Positions 27,293 through 34,948 of a stretch of DNA of 64,000 nucleotides are shown piece by piece. Made by a program: the position numbers and the translations under genes. The notes below the pieces were generated by a model. It was not told where the DNA came from. It was given only the letters and a program-made list of their open reading frames with translations, and ran no database searches. Position 1 is the stretch's first letter. Each line of letters starts with the position of its first letter. Origin of the DNA: CAVVDT01 sp963747005. Its GTDB lineage: Bacteria; Pseudomonadota; Alphaproteobacteria; Rhizobiales; Aestuariivirgaceae. The stretch spans positions 186,001 through 250,000 of the forward strand of contig CAVVDT010000008.1 of assembly GCA_963747005.1 (NCBI GenBank). Direction: 5' to 3'.

Positions 27293-27849
27293 AGATAGTC
27301 CTGCCAGCTTTCGTGCAGATAGTTGGGTGGGAAATAACGACCGTTGGCGTGCAGTTCGTGCACCGTCGGCTTGTCGGGTGCCCGCATGGGGATCATGCCG
27401 GCATTGTGCGGCAGCTTGCCGCCCTTCTTCAGGTTGCACGGCGCGCAGGCGGTAACCACGTTTTCCCAGGTCGTATGGCCGCCGCGCGAACGCGGGATCA
27501 GGTGATCGAAGGTCAGATCGTCGCGGCCGCCGCAATACTGGCAGGTGAAGCAGTCGCGCAGGAACACGTTGAAGCGGGTGAAGGCGGGATAGCGCGCCGG
27601 CTTCACGTAGCTCTTGAGCGAGACCACGCTGGGCAGCCGGAACTCGAAGCTCGGACTCCTGACGATGCGGTCATATTCTGAAACGATATTGACGCGGTCG
27701 AGGAACACCGCCTTGACCGCGTCCTGCCAGCACCACAGCGACAAGGGATAATAGCTCAGCGGCCGGTAGTCAGCATTGAGTACCAGCGCCGGGCAGGCTT
27801 CGGGAGGTGGAGCGGCGTGGTACACGTGCTGGCCCTCGAACGCGAACAT
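27265..27849 (-). CDS. HNH endonuclease
   Basis: 194 residues. The N-terminal part (ALVLNADYRPLSYYPLSLWCWQDAV) and the HNH core CQYCGGRDDLTFDHLIPRSRGG, WENVVTACAPCN, match the chromosomal HNH nucleases that are widespread in alphaproteobacteria; the two CxxC pairs bind zinc, and the DH plus N/H residues form the metal-dependent active site. These genes are conserved and not linked to restriction systems here. It overlaps the tail of dsbB and is followed on the same strand by nothing obvious. Biological role unknown. Confidence 0.9.
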   Translation of the reverse strand: MFAFEGQHVYHAAPPPEACPALVLNADYRPLSYYPLSLWCWQDAVKAVFLDRVNIVSEYDRIVRSPSFEFRLPSVVSLKSYVKPARYPAFTRFNVFLRDCFTCQYCGGRDDLTFDHLIPRSRGGHTTWENVVTACAPCNLKKGGKLPHNAGMIPMRAPDKPTVHELHANGRYFPPNYLHESWQDYLYWDTELEP

Positions 27850-27900
27850 GATTACGCATTTACTATATCGCCTGTGACAGATACGTGAATAGGGGGGTCC

Positions 27901-28545
27901 TCAGGCACCGGGCGGCGGTGAGCGAAATCGATGCTTTCGATAGTGTGCCCACAACAGTCGTGCCGCCACCGCGCGCCATGGCCGCCACGGCTCGGCGAGC
28001 GCCAGCATGGCCCGGCGATCGGGACGGGGATCGACACCGAACACCAGGCCCGCCGCCGTCTGCAGCGCCACGTCGCCGCCCGGCCATACGTCCGCGCGTC
28101 CGAGGCATGACAGCAGATAGATGTCGGCAGTCCACGGCCCGATGCCCTTGACGGCAAGAAGCCGCTCGGCGGCTTGCGCATCATCGAGCTTGGCAAGCTC
28201 ATCGAGATCGAGACGGCCATCGGCGACCGCCATGGCGAGCGCGCTCAGGGCTGCAATCTTGCCGCGCGACAGACCGCAGGCGGTCATGACCTCAGGGCCG
28301 GCGGCCAGCAGCGGCAAGGGTTCAAACGGTGTCACGGCAGCCCGCAACCGCTCCAGAATGGCCGCCGCGGCGTAAAGCGAAATCTGTTGTTCGACGATGA
28401 TGGCGGCGAGTCCGGCAAAGCCGCCGGGCGCCCGGCGCAACGGCGGCAGGCCGTTGGCTTCGGCCAGTCCGCCAAACCGTGGCTCCATGCGCGCCAGCGC
28501 GGCGACGCCGCTCGCAATATCGTCCATGGTGTCGATCAGCTGCAT
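27901..28545 (-). CDS. DNA-3-methyladenine glycosylase (AlkA/HhH-GPD family)
   Basis: 214 residues from ATG 28545, with GGGGGAAC about 9 bases upstream; the frame continues further but overlaps gluQ antisense. The helix-hairpin-helix is VKGIGPWTADIYLL (about 133-146) and the catalytic aspartate is Asp158 in WPGGDVALQ. IIVEQQISLYAA matches the family's DNA-binding helix. It excises alkylated bases in base excision repair. The gene is shorter than E. coli AlkA (282), lacking its N-terminal domain, as is usual for alphaproteobacterial homologues. It diverges from gluQ with 45 bases between the starts. Confidence 0.88.
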   Translation of the reverse strand: MQLIDTMDDIASGVAALARMEPRFGGLAEANGLPPLRRAPGGFAGLAAIIVEQQISLYAAAAILERLRAAVTPFEPLPLLAAGPEVMTACGLSRGKIAALSALAMAVADGRLDLDELAKLDDAQAAERLLAVKGIGPWTADIYLLSCLGRADVWPGGDVALQTAAGLVFGVDPRPDRRAMLALAEPWRPWRAVAARLLWAHYRKHRFRSPPPGA

Positions 28546-28590
28546 GCGCCGGCGTTCCCCCGGAAGGGAATTTGCCCTATAGCGCCGGCC

Positions 28591-29451
28591 ATGACGAGAC
28601 CGACTTTCCGCTTTGCCCCGAGCCCCAACGGCTTTTTGCATATCGGGCATGCCTTCTCCGCACTGTTCACGGCCCGGGCAGCACGGGAGGCGGGCGGTCG
28701 CTTCATCGTGCGCATCGAGGACATCGACGTGGCGCGCTCGAGTGAAACCTTCGTTGAGGCACTGCTGACCGATCTTGCCTGGCTGGGCCTTGCCTGGGAG
28801 GAACCGGTGCGGCGGCAGTCGGCCCACATGGCCGACTACGCCGCACTCCTGGCACGGCCTGCGGCCATGGGCCTTCTATATCCCTGCTTCTGCTCGCGCC
28901 AGGATATCCGCCAGACACACCCGGCACGCCAGGATCCCGACGGTACTCCGATCTATCCCGGCACCTGCCGGCACCTGACGGCCACAGAACGCGCGCGTCG
29001 CATTACAGCGGGCGAGCCGCACAGCCAGCGCCTCGATCTGGCGCGCGCCCTTGCCTTGCCTGCCGCGACCGGCCTCACTTTCATCGAGGAAGGCGCCGGA
29101 CCCGAAGGTGAGACGGGAAGGCTCACGGTCAGGCCCGAACTGTGGGGCGATGTCATCCTGGCCCGCAAGGACATCGCCACCAGCTATCACATGGCCGTGG
29201 TCCACGACGATGCGCTGCAAGGCATCACCCATGTGACGCGGGGCCAGGACCTGTTTCATGCCACCCACATCCACCGCCTGTTGCAGGCCCTGCTCGGCCT
29301 GCCGCAGCCGGTCTACCGCCACCACCCGCTCATTACCGACGAGACCGGCCGCAAGCTCGCCAAGTCGGCTGGCGACACCAGCATCAGGTCGCTACGGACG
29401 GCCGGCGTCACAGCAGCCGACATTCGCCGGCAACTGGGGTTCGACAACTGA
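28591..29451 (+). CDS. gluQ: Glutamyl-Q tRNA(Asp) synthetase
   Basis: 286 residues from ATG 28591. The class I signature HIGH is exact (SPNGFLHIGHAFSAL) and KLAKS replaces KMSKS. Zinc ligands are in YPCFCS and YPGTCRH. The protein lacks the tRNA anticodon-binding domain, the hallmark separating GluQ-RS from GluRS (about 470 residues). It glutamylates queuosine at position 34 of tRNA-Asp. It starts the plus-strand run leading into dapF, with 58 bases between. Confidence 0.93.
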   Translation: MTRPTFRFAPSPNGFLHIGHAFSALFTARAAREAGGRFIVRIEDIDVARSSETFVEALLTDLAWLGLAWEEPVRRQSAHMADYAALLARPAAMGLLYPCFCSRQDIRQTHPARQDPDGTPIYPGTCRHLTATERARRITAGEPHSQRLDLARALALPAATGLTFIEEGAGPEGETGRLTVRPELWGDVILARKDIATSYHMAVVHDDALQGITHVTRGQDLFHATHIHRLLQALLGLPQPVYRHHPLITDETGRKLAKSAGDTSIRSLRTAGVTAADIRRQLGFDN

Positions 29452-29509
29452 AGGCCCGAAACCCGCTCCCCCTCTGGCACGGCAGGCCGCTTTGCCCATA
29501 TAAGAACGC

Positions 29510-30403
29510 ATGATGAGCCCGATCATCCATTCCTCCGATCTGCCGTTCCGCAAGATGAACGGCCTCGGCAACGATTTTGTCGTGCTCGATGCGCGCGCGC
29601 GGCCGCTTGCCGTAAGCGAGCCGGCCGCCCGCGCCATCGCCGACCGCCAGACCGGCATCGGCTGCGACCAGCTTATCGTCATCGAGCCCTCGCCCAAGGC
29701 CGATGTGCGCATGCGCATCTGGAACAGCGCCGGCGGCGAAGTCGAATCCTGCGGCAATGCCTCGCGCTGCATCGCCGATCTGCTGTTCAAGGAGTTGGGA
29801 CGCACGAACGCCAGCATCGACACCGCAGGCGGCTTGTTGTCGTGTACATCGGCCGGCGACGGCCTCGTCACCGTTGACATGGGCGTGCCGCGTTTCGGCT
29901 GGCGCGACATCCCGCTGGCGGAGGAGTTTCACGACACGCGCGGCATCGAGCTTCAAGTAGGCCCCATCGATGCGCCGCTCATTCATACCCCCTCGGTGGT
30001 CAATGTCGGCAATCCGCACTGCATCTTCTGGGTGAAAAGCCTCGACGTCATCGACCTGGGCAAGGTCGGGCCGATGCTGGAGCATCACCCGCTGTTCCCC
30101 GAGGCCGCCAATATCTCGCTTGCCCGCGTCGATGACCGCGAACATATCACGCTGAAAGTCTGGGAGCGCGGGGCGGGACTGACCCGCGCCTGCGGAACCG
30201 GTGCCTGCGCCGCGGCGGTCGCGGCGGCGCGAAAGCGCCTCACCGGCCGCACGGTGACCGTCACCCTGCCCGGCGGCGACCTGAAAATCGAATGGCGCGA
30301 CAGCGACGATCACATGCTTATGACGGGGCCGGTTACCTACGAATTCGAAGGTACGCTGCCCGCTGCCTTGGCGGCGATGCTTGTGCCGACTGCGGGGGAC
30401 TGA
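29510..30403 (+). CDS. dapF: Diaminopimelate epimerase
   Basis: 297 residues. The two catalytic cysteines lie in ESCGNASRC (near residue 80) and TRACGTGAC (near 227), each in one half of the two-fold fold. The start FRKMNGLGNDFVVLD and PSVVNVGNPHC are typical. It interconverts LL- and meso-diaminopimelate for lysine and peptidoglycan synthesis in the cytoplasm. Two ATGs (29510, 29513) are equivalent choices. The MOSC gene begins 5 bases after the stop. Confidence 0.96.
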   Translation: MMSPIIHSSDLPFRKMNGLGNDFVVLDARARPLAVSEPAARAIADRQTGIGCDQLIVIEPSPKADVRMRIWNSAGGEVESCGNASRCIADLLFKELGRTNASIDTAGGLLSCTSAGDGLVTVDMGVPRFGWRDIPLAEEFHDTRGIELQVGPIDAPLIHTPSVVNVGNPHCIFWVKSLDVIDLGKVGPMLEHHPLFPEAANISLARVDDREHITLKVWERGAGLTRACGTGACAAAVAAARKRLTGRTVTVTLPGGDLKIEWRDSDDHMLMTGPVTYEFEGTLPAALAAMLVPTAGD

Positions 30404-30408
30404 ACAGC

Positions 30409-30996
30409 ATGGCGATCCTGACCAAACTCGACATCACCGGCACAGTCGAGGCCCTGCTGAGCAATCCCGACCGCCAGACGGGATTGGAAAAGTCCCGCCA
30501 GGAGCGGCTCACTCTCACCTTCGACGGGATTGTCGGAGACTGCCACAGCGGTCGCACGCACCCTTCCGACGTGCGCACGATCACCCAGTACAAGCGCGGT
30601 ATCGAGGTCGCGAACACCCGCCAGCTTTCGATCCTGTCACACGAGGATCTCACCGACATCGCAAGCGACATGGGCCTTGCCGACTTGCCGCCGGAATGGG
30701 TCGGCGCCAATCTAGTGACCCGCGGCATTCCGCACCTGAGCTTCTTGCCGCCCTCGACGCGCCTGATGTTTTCCTCCGGCGCCACCCTCATCGTCGACAT
30801 GGAAAACGCCCCGTGCCGCTATGTGGCGGACGTGATCGAAAAGCATCGCCCGGGCAAGGGTTCAGGTTTCATTGCTGCCGCCCAGCACAAACGTGGCGTC
30901 GTTGCCTGGGTGGAAAAGCCTGGCGACATCGCGCAGGGCGACACCATCGTTCTGCATATTCCGCCGCAGCGCATCTACGAGGCGATGGCGCAATGA
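30409..30996 (+). CDS. MOSC domain protein
   Basis: 195 residues from ATG 30409 (MAILTKLDITGTVEALL). FDGIVGDCHSGRTHPSDVRT and the cysteine in ENAPCRYV are the characteristic MOSC positions; the cysteine carries persulfide sulfur in related molybdenum-cofactor sulfurases. It stands alone, without an N-terminal beta-barrel or NifS-like domain. Its stop overlaps the fdhD start by 4 bases, and with mobA, mobB and moeA downstream a role in sulfur or molybdenum-cofactor handling for a molybdoenzyme is a strong inference. Confidence 0.88.
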   Translation: MAILTKLDITGTVEALLSNPDRQTGLEKSRQERLTLTFDGIVGDCHSGRTHPSDVRTITQYKRGIEVANTRQLSILSHEDLTDIASDMGLADLPPEWVGANLVTRGIPHLSFLPPSTRLMFSSGATLIVDMENAPCRYVADVIEKHRPGKGSGFIAAAQHKRGVVAWVEKPGDIAQGDTIVLHIPPQRIYEAMAQ

Positions 30997-31883
30997 ATGC
31001 CCCTCACAGCCTTGAGTTTCTGGTCGCGCCCGAGCCCGACAGCGGCGAACTGGCACATGAGGTCGAGGGTATTGACCAGGACGGCAGGCCGGTCGACCAG
31101 CACGTGGTGCATGAGCGCCCGTTGACCATCTATCTCAACGGCCAGGAAATCGTCACCGCCATGACCATCGGCGATCATCCCGACTGGCTGGCAGTGGGCT
31201 ATCTGCTCAATCAGGGCATGCTCAAGGCCGATGACGACATCACCGCCATCGACCACGATGCCGATCTCGGCGTCGTGGTGGTGCGCACGGCGCGCAAGAC
31301 CAATTTCGAGGAAAAGCTGAAGAAGAAGGTCAGGACCTCGGGCTGCGCCCAGGGCACCGTGTTCGGCGACCTGATGGAGACAATCGAGGCCATCGAGCTC
31401 AATCGCGGCGCCATCATCCGCACGTCGTGGCTTTATGCCCTGACAAAAAAGATCAACACGCAGCCCTCGCTCTATCTGAAGGCGGGCGCCATCCATGGCT
31501 GCGTCTTGTGCCAGGCGGATCGCCCGCTGGTCTATCTCGAAGACGTCGGGCGCCACAACGCGGTGGACAAGATCGCCGGCTGGATGTTCCTCAACAAGAT
31601 CGCCCCCGACGACAAGATCTTCTACACCACCGGCCGCCTCACCTCGGAAATGATCCTCAAATGCGTCGCCATGCGCATTCCCATACTCGCCTCGCGCTCC
31701 GGCTTCACCGCCTGGGGCGTCGAACTGGCGCGCCAGACCCATCTCACCCTCATCGGCCGGGCGCGGGGCAAGCGCTTCGTGGCGCTGTCGGGTCTGGAAC
31801 GCATCGTCTTCGATGCCGACACTAGCCAGGACGGGGAGGAAGACCGCCGGCATGCCCGCAAAGGCGCCGGAGGTGACGACTGA
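30993..31883 (+). CDS. fdhD: Formate dehydrogenase accessory sulfurtransferase
   Basis: 296 residues from ATG 30993, overlapping the MOSC stop (ATGA). The sulfur-relay cysteine pair is in IHGCVLCQAD (CxxC), next to DVGRHNAVDKI. TTGRLTSEM and ILASRSGFTAWGVELA are also typical. FdhD moves sulfur from IscS to the molybdenum cofactor of formate dehydrogenase, so a formate dehydrogenase should be encoded elsewhere in this genome; none is in the window. The C-terminal DGEEDRRHARKGAGGDD tail is extra. Confidence 0.95.
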   Translation: MNAPHSLEFLVAPEPDSGELAHEVEGIDQDGRPVDQHVVHERPLTIYLNGQEIVTAMTIGDHPDWLAVGYLLNQGMLKADDDITAIDHDADLGVVVVRTARKTNFEEKLKKKVRTSGCAQGTVFGDLMETIEAIELNRGAIIRTSWLYALTKKINTQPSLYLKAGAIHGCVLCQADRPLVYLEDVGRHNAVDKIAGWMFLNKIAPDDKIFYTTGRLTSEMILKCVAMRIPILASRSGFTAWGVELARQTHLTLIGRARGKRFVALSGLERIVFDADTSQDGEEDRRHARKGAGGDD

Positions 31884-31884
31884 C

Positions 31885-32505
31885 ATGGCCGCAACCGTCA
31901 TCGGCTGCATCCTGGCAGGCGGCCTTGCCCGGCGCATGGGCGGCGGCGACAAGGGTCTCATAAGGCTTCAGGGCCGACCCATCCTCAATCACGTCATAGC
32001 CCGCCTTGAACCACAGATCGCTTCCATGGTGATCAATGCCAACGGCGATCCTGCCCGTTTTGCATCCTATGGCCTGCCGGTGACCGCCGACAGTATCGAG
32101 GGCTTTGCCGGGCCACTGGCCGGGGTGCTGGCCGGTCTCGTCTGGGCAAGGAAAGAGGCGCCCGAGGCCAGCCATGTGGTGACGGTGGCGACCGATACGC
32201 CCTTTCTACCGCGCGATCTGGTGGCCCGCCTTCAGGCAGCCGCCAGCGCCGCCGGCGCCGCGATGGCCACCGTCTCGTCCAATGGGCGCACCCATCCGGT
32301 GTTCGGCCTGTGGCCGGTCGGCCTTGCCGGCGACCTCGAACGGGCGATGCGCGATGAGGCATTGCGCAAGGTCGATAAGTTCACCGGCCGCTACCGGCTT
32401 GCGGTTGCGGAGTTTGACGCCGGACCCTACGATCCCTTCTTCAACGCCAACGCGCCTGATGACGTGATCGAGGCGGAACGCATCGCAAGGGAATTCGGCG
32501 CGTGA
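31885..32505 (+). CDS. mobA: Molybdenum cofactor guanylyltransferase
   Basis: 206 residues from ATG 31885, chosen because GGAGGTG lies 9 bases upstream; an earlier in-frame ATG (31852) overlaps fdhD. The nucleotide-binding signature is ILAGGLARRMGGGDKG. TVATDTPFLP matches the metal-binding aspartate region. It joins GMP to molybdopterin. The next gene mobB overlaps it by 4 bases. Confidence 0.94.
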   Translation: MAATVIGCILAGGLARRMGGGDKGLIRLQGRPILNHVIARLEPQIASMVINANGDPARFASYGLPVTADSIEGFAGPLAGVLAGLVWARKEAPEASHVVTVATDTPFLPRDLVARLQAAASAAGAAMATVSSNGRTHPVFGLWPVGLAGDLERAMRDEALRKVDKFTGRYRLAVAEFDAGPYDPFFNANAPDDVIEAERIAREFGA

Positions 32506-33011
32506 GCCGCAAGGTCATCGGCATCACCGGTTACAAGAACACCGGCAAGACCACGCTGCTGGAAGGGCTGGTGCGCAATCTGACGGCGCGCGGCTACCGC
32601 ATCGCCACCATCAAGCATGCCCATCATGCCTTCGACATCGACCACGAAGGTCGCGACAGCTATCGCCACCGGGCAGCCGGCGCCGCTGAGGTCACCGTGG
32701 TGTCGCGGCACCTGTGGGCCAATATCCGCACCCTCGATGACGAAGCCGAACCGACTTTCGCCGAGGTTCTGGCCGACATCGGTGCCGCCGATCTGATCAT
32801 GGTGGAAGGTTATAAGCGCGACCACTTTCCCAAGATCGAGGTGCGCAACCTCGACCTCGATCATCCAGCGCTCGACAATGCCGACGGCACTGTCGTGGCG
32901 ATCGCCGCCAGCGGTGCGGTGGAGAGCGCGGATGTCCCGGTCTTTTCCCGGGACGACATCGAGGCGATTGCCGCCTTCGTCATCACCCGCATGGGGCTCG
33001 ACCCGCGATGA
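32502..33011 (+). CDS. mobB: Molybdopterin-guanine dinucleotide biosynthesis adapter protein
   Basis: 169 residues from GTG 32502, translationally coupled to mobA (GTGA overlap) and overlapping moeA by 4 bases (ATGA). The P-loop is GYKNTGKTTLLE. IKHAHHAFDIDHEGRDSYRHRAAG and VEGYKRDHFPKIEV are family motifs. MobB binds GTP and helps MobA, although it is not strictly essential in E. coli. Confidence 0.95.
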   Translation: MSRKVIGITGYKNTGKTTLLEGLVRNLTARGYRIATIKHAHHAFDIDHEGRDSYRHRAAGAAEVTVVSRHLWANIRTLDDEAEPTFAEVLADIGAADLIMVEGYKRDHFPKIEVRNLDLDHPALDNADGTVVAIAASGAVESADVPVFSRDDIEAIAAFVITRMGLDPR

Positions 33012-34273
33012 ATGGCAAGCGGCGCATTCTCGACGACTGCTTTCTGCACGACCGGGACCGGCTCAGCCACGACGAGGCGGTGGCCCTCATCCTCGAGCGT
33101 CTGTCGCCGGTCGCCGGGTCCGAGACGATCGTCACCCATGCAGCGTTGAACCGCATCCTCGCCGAGGACATCGTGGCGCCGCGCGACGTACCCGCCTTTG
33201 CCAATGCGGCCGTCGACGGCTATGCCGTGGCGCATGCGAGCCTCGCCGCCGCCGGGGAGACCCGGTTGCCGGTCGTGACGCGGGTGACGGCCGGGCACCC
33301 GCCCGACCGCCCGCTCGCACCAGGTGAGGCGGCACGCATCTTCACCGGGGCCGTAATGCCGCAAGGTGCCGATACCTGCATCATGCAGGAAGACGTCGGC
33401 GTCGTGGGCAGCGATGTCGTTGTTCCTCCGGGTGTCAAGATGGGTGCCAACACCCGCGAGGGCGGCGAGGACGTGAAATGCGGCGAGACCGTTGTTGCCG
33501 CCGGCACCCGCCTCAGGCCGCAGGAACTGGCCGCCATTGCCTCCACCGGACGCGACAGCATCGCTTGTGCCCGCCACTTGCGGGTGGCGCTGGTGTCGAC
33601 CGGCGACGAAGTGGTGCGTCCGGGCAATCCGCTGGCGAGCGGCCAGGTCTATGATTCCAACCACGCCCTGCTGACGGGGCTGATGGCGGCGGCCGGCGTG
33701 GAGAGCATCGACTTCGGCGTGCTCCCCGACAGCCGCGAGGCGGTCCGCCATGCCGTCGCAAAGGCAGCACGAACAGCCGATGTCATCCTCACCACCGGCG
33801 GGGCCAGCCGCGGCGAGGCCGACTTCATCGTCGAGACCATCCGGGAAATGGGCTCGCTGCACGCCTGGCAGATCGCCGTCAAGCCGGGCAGGCCGCTGGC
33901 CATGGGTCAGGTGAACGATACCGTGTTCTTCGGCCTTCCGGGCAACCCGGTGGCGGCGTTCATCACCGTCCTGCTCTATGTCCAGCCGATGTTCGCGCGC
34001 CTCCAGGGCGCCCGCTGGCATCCGCCGCGACGCTTCCAGGTGCCGGCGGGCTTCGCCATCCCGAAGAAGAAGGCCGACCGCCGGGAATTCTGGCGAGGCT
34101 GGCTGGAAGAGCGCGACGGACGCCTGATCGCCATGAAGTTTGCCCGCGACGGTTCCGGCCTGATCACCGGGCTGACCAAGGCCGAAGGCCTCATCGAGGT
34201 CATCGAGGAGGTGACGCAGGTTGCGCCCGGCGACATGGTCTCCTTCATCCCGTTCGGCGAGTTCGGCCTGTAG
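33008..34273 (+). CDS. moeA: Molybdopterin molybdotransferase
   Basis: 421 residues, normal for MoeA. An N-terminal segment (AALNRILAEDIVAP, FANAAVDGYAV) leads into the MoeA N-terminal domains, then the MoaB/Mog-like domain with VALVSTGDEVV and ILTTGGASRGEADFI (about 185-325), and the C-terminal beta-barrel (from about 345). It inserts molybdate into adenylylated molybdopterin. It closes the MOSC-fdhD-mobA-mobB-moeA chain and is followed 16 bases later by a DUF924 gene. Confidence 0.95.
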   Translation: MNGKRRILDDCFLHDRDRLSHDEAVALILERLSPVAGSETIVTHAALNRILAEDIVAPRDVPAFANAAVDGYAVAHASLAAAGETRLPVVTRVTAGHPPDRPLAPGEAARIFTGAVMPQGADTCIMQEDVGVVGSDVVVPPGVKMGANTREGGEDVKCGETVVAAGTRLRPQELAAIASTGRDSIACARHLRVALVSTGDEVVRPGNPLASGQVYDSNHALLTGLMAAAGVESIDFGVLPDSREAVRHAVAKAARTADVILTTGGASRGEADFIVETIREMGSLHAWQIAVKPGRPLAMGQVNDTVFFGLPGNPVAAFITVLLYVQPMFARLQGARWHPPRRFQVPAGFAIPKKKADRREFWRGWLEERDGRLIAMKFARDGSGLITGLTKAEGLIEVIEEVTQVAPGDMVSFIPFGEFGL

Positions 34274-34289
34274 ATCGAAAGGAGCGAGC

Positions 34290-34829
34290 ATGACCGGCCC
34301 CCGCGATGTCATCGACTTCTGGAACGACGCCGGTGAGCAACGCTGGTTTACCAAGGATGCCGCCTTCGACGGCGCCCTGTCGGCGCGTTTCAGGGACCTC
34401 CTTGCCGAGGGTCGCGCCGGCCGCCTCGATCAATGGGCCGCAACGCCCGAAGGGGCGTTGGGGCTCGTCATCCTGCTCGACCAGTTTTCCCGCAACATCC
34501 ATCGCGGCAACCCTCTGATGTTTGCCGCCGACCATCGCGCCCTGGGACTGGCGAAACAGTCCATTGCCCGGGGCGACCACTACCAATTCCCTGCACCGCT
34601 GGCCAAATGGCTCTACATGCCCTTCGAGCACGCCGAGGACATCGATGCCCAGGAACGCTGCGTTGGCCTGTTCATGGCGCGCGGACCCGCCGAGAATGTG
34701 CCCTATGCCATTGATCACCGCGACATCATCGCCCGCTTCGGGCGCTTTCCGCATCGCAACCCCATCCTCGGACGCAAGTCGACCCCGCAAGAACTGGCCT
34801 ACCTGGCCGATGGCGGCTTTGCCGGGTGA
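34290..34829 (+). CDS. DUF924 family protein
   Basis: 179 residues from ATG 34290 with AAAGGAG 6 bases upstream. The helical family pattern is clear: VIDFWNDAG at the start, LVILLDQFSRNIHRG, MPFEHAEDI and GRFPHRNPILGR. DUF924 proteins are soluble, widespread and of unknown function; the fold is described as TPR-like. It may be co-transcribed with moeA, 16 bases upstream, but no functional link is known. Confidence 0.9.
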   Translation: MTGPRDVIDFWNDAGEQRWFTKDAAFDGALSARFRDLLAEGRAGRLDQWAATPEGALGLVILLDQFSRNIHRGNPLMFAADHRALGLAKQSIARGDHYQFPAPLAKWLYMPFEHAEDIDAQERCVGLFMARGPAENVPYAIDHRDIIARFGRFPHRNPILGRKSTPQELAYLADGGFAG

Positions 34830-34948
34830 CGATGATGTCGGATTCGGGCGGGCGACAGTCGTTCCGTCTCACGCTTGTTGAATGCGGCTCACTATGGTGA
34901 CGCCAGCGCCATCGCATTGAAAAGCGAGCGGGCCCGGAGGATCTGTAT

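Noticed and set aside
27265..27849. Restriction or anti-phage system around the HNH nuclease
   Set aside because: No methyltransferase, helicase or toxin-like gene adjoins it; neighbours are DsbB and a base-excision glycosylase, and this nuclease type is a common chromosomal gene.
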